Positions 62,267-64,000 of a DNA stretch of 64,000 nt are shown one piece after another. Under the pieces are notes generated by a model. It did not search any database. It worked only from the letters and a program-made list of their open reading frames with translations, and was not told the origin of the DNA. A program made the position numbers and the translations under genes. Numbering within the stretch: position 1 is the stretch's first letter; each line of letters opens with the position of its first letter. Source of the stretch: Sipunculus nudus (Eukaryota; Annelida; Sipuncula; Golfingiida; Sipunculidae); NCBI GenBank assembly GCA_026874595.1, contig CM049317.1, positions 29,812,901 to 29,876,900 of the forward strand, in the 5' to 3' direction.

Positions 62267-62450
62267 GGTTCTGTTCTGTGTTCTTCACCCACAAAAAGTT
62301 AATAGTTCTGTTTCCTACAAAACACAATGACAGTCTGATAAGTAATGAGCTCCACTTGTACAGGTTACATCAAAAGACCATACTAGAAAAGGTCTGACCA
62401 TTACTGAGTCAACATGCCATAAGGATTGGTTTGGTGGCAGCCCAAATTAA

Positions 62451-62452
<2 letters not shown>
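62267..62452 (-). promoter_or_regulatory. Probable 5' UTR and proximal promoter region of TTC21B
   Basis: The first 185 bp upstream of the ATG are free of obvious repeats and end at a (TA)n tract. Ciliary genes of this class are usually driven by RFX factors through an X-box (palindromic GTTGCC-type half sites). I found no convincing X-box here, nor a clear TATA box apart from the (TA)n microsatellite. The transcription start is unknown; an upstream noncoding exon is possible. Confidence 0.35.

Positions 62453-62497
<45 letters not shown>
62453..62497. repeat. (TA)n microsatellite upstream of TTC21B
   Basis: About 22 TA dinucleotides 187 bp upstream of the start codon. A 65-codon minus frame with YIYIYIYI comes only from this tract. 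Confidence 0.95.
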
Positions 62498-62500
<3 letters not shown>

Positions 62501-62591
62501 TTTTCAATGCAAACTGGAATGTTGAAAGGGGCCTATTCTGATATCTGATATCTATTAACTGAAGATAATCGCTTGAACCATTTATAACAAA

Positions 62592-62910
62592 TGACCCAGG
62601 GTTCATGATGCTCAGCTGACTAGGAAGACATTCACAAAAGGTATTTTACCATCTGATGCCAAAGTTTGTAGGTGGTATCCCAATTCATCTGAAGCATAGG
62701 TCAGAGGATATGGGTAACAGAGACCTAATTTTAGGTTTCTGAGGAGACTTTTTATAGACCTCCCTGGATGTCAAATTAGAAGATTCTAGGTCAAGTGGTT
62801 ATGAGTTGTGCCTTGTTAATGGATGGACAGACAGACAGATGGACAGACAGACATTGGAAAAAGAGTGATTGCTATAGCTCAGATGACTTTCAGACAGCTG
62901 AACTAAAAAG
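62592..62910. repeat. Short copy of the modular repeat with palindromic tail
   Basis: Head GACCCAGGGTTCATGATGCT and tail AGCTCAGATGACTTTCAGAC then AGCTGAACTAAAAAG; interior GGATATGGGTAACAGAGACC matches one unit of the 44501-46205 array. So one element can carry one unit or five. Confidence 0.75.
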
Positions 62911-63129
62911 AAAGAAAATGATAAACGTACTGCACACAAGCTGTTCATTTTTTTTGTGTCCACAAGTTTATAAAACATGGCCTATAGGCCTAATGCAATG
63001 GGATATACATCAGGTATAATGCTTCCATGATAACATGCTTGACCATTATTTGAAAAGAACTCTTGTGGCATGTACATGTACAATGCAAGTACTAAATATT
63101 TTGGACCAGAGTACAAGCATTAATAACAC

Positions 63130-63700
63130 AAACGTCTCTCCTGAAATACTGACATCGACAAACACAACAGAAAATGATTGTATGTAGCACCACCAGGCTT
63201 GTGCATGTAAAAGCCCTCTAAGTTGTAAGGACATGAAAAATTTCAGGAAGATACTTCAAACCATTTTTGAGCTTTGTGCACAGATGCATGAAACAATTGA
63301 AGGTGCCCTCACAATTCTTGTATACAATGAGATTATTCAAGATGTATGGACATGCACAATTTCAGGATGACAGAACAAATCATTCCTGAGAAATAAGCAG
63401 GGACATACAATATGCAAAAAAAATATTGTAAGTGTCACCACCAGTCTTGTGTAGATGAAGCTAAACAAATTGTGTAGATATGCGCAATTTCAGGCTGATA
63501 TATCAAATCCCTCCTGAGAAATAATAAGGGACATAGACTGTGCAATAATGATTGTAGGTGTCGAGTGGCAACACCAGTCTTGTGTATGAGCAAGCCATTA
63601 AAGATGCATGGGCAGGCCAAAATTCAGGCTGACACATCAAACTTCTCAGTCAGATGCACTCGGATGACCAAGCTCAACTGAGGAAAGCAAACGCACTTGC
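63130..63700. repeat. About 120-128-bp tandem modules with ACCACCAG(T/G)CTTGTG cores
   Basis: Modules at about 63187, 63305, 63437 and 63565 share CACCACCAGTCTTGTGTA, GCACAATTTCAGG and TGAGAAATAA. Related to the 1-300 region at the other edge of the window. Confidence 0.7.
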
Positions 63701-64000
63701 ACCCAAATGAACAGAAACTAATTTGCAGGTGCAGCCACTGCACTGAATGAACTCTTGACCTGTACCTGGCTCCACTGAGTGAACTTTTGACCTGTTGCCT
63801 AATCTGATCCACTTGGCAGTTTGCAAAAGCTACAACTAGATACAGACTGAAACTTGGCCAGTTGCCAAATCTGAAACACTTGGAAGTATGCCAAGCTATT
63901 TATAGATACAGACAAAATCTGGGCCCGTTGTCAATCTGCTTACACATGCTGAAAAACCTTGGCTACAATGCTTTTTTCATGCTTACATATTCATTAGATT
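63700..64000. repeat. Short direct duplications at the right edge
   Basis: CACTGAATGAACTCTTGACC / CACTGAGTGAACTTTTGACC (63738 and 63774) and CACTTGGCAGTTTGC / CACTTGGAAGTATGCC (63811 and 63879). No gene; the repeat continues beyond the window. Confidence 0.5.

Noticed and set aside
62267-62700. RFX X-box upstream of TTC21B
   Set aside because: Expected for a ciliary gene, but no sequence with two acceptable half-sites was found in the first few hundred bases.

Overview
This is eukaryotic nuclear DNA, AT-rich outside one inserted retroelement, and dominated by a single protein gene on the minus strand. I could reconstruct the whole coding sequence of a TTC21B/IFT139 orthologue (tetratricopeptide repeat protein 21B, a subunit of the ciliary IFT-A retrograde transport complex). 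It has 36 coding exons between the ATG at 62266 and the TAG at 6988. Every intron is bounded by GT and AG, every phase is compatible, and the open product is 1320 residues, close to the roughly 1316 residues of the human protein. No other host gene could be supported; nearly all other open frames are chance frames in introns and repeats.

The organism is a ciliated animal, not a prokaryote. Introns of 0.1 to 7 kb, one TTC21-type gene, a DIRS-type tyrosine-recombinase retrotransposon, tRNA-derived SINE sequence and many MITE-like and modular tandem repeats suggest a marine invertebrate. A mollusc such as a bivalve is my best guess, but the sequence does not prove it.

Layout, left to right. 1-3605: intergenic modular repeats (about 338-bp tandem modules carrying a GGTGGCGCCACC core) interrupted by a 1.45-kb inserted element. 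3606-6987: unassigned 3' flank and 3' UTR. 6988-62266: the TTC21B gene, with exons 36 to 1 in + strand order. The last intron holds a 40-copy, 43-bp minisatellite. Intron 22 has a 31-bp degenerate minisatellite. Intron 21 has a Tigger/pogo-like element and a long foldback hairpin. Intron 16 holds a 5.1-kb GC-rich DIRS element (37164-42278) with intact inverted terminal repeats and internal complementary region but broken genes. Intron 15 holds a five-copy 337-bp tandem array and a second copy of the 1-kb inserted element. Intron 11 holds a 2-kb foldback element with a higher-order tandem core. 62267-64000: 5' flank with a (TA)n tract and more repeat modules.

The gene looks functional and under constraint: no frame breaks, good splice sites, strong family identity throughout. 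The repeats account for most of its 55-kb span. The most unusual structures are the foldback element at about 50.2-52.3 kb, whose two arms carry mirror-image open frames that align without gaps, and the DIRS element, whose replication architecture is complete while its reverse transcriptase, RNase H and recombinase are mutated.
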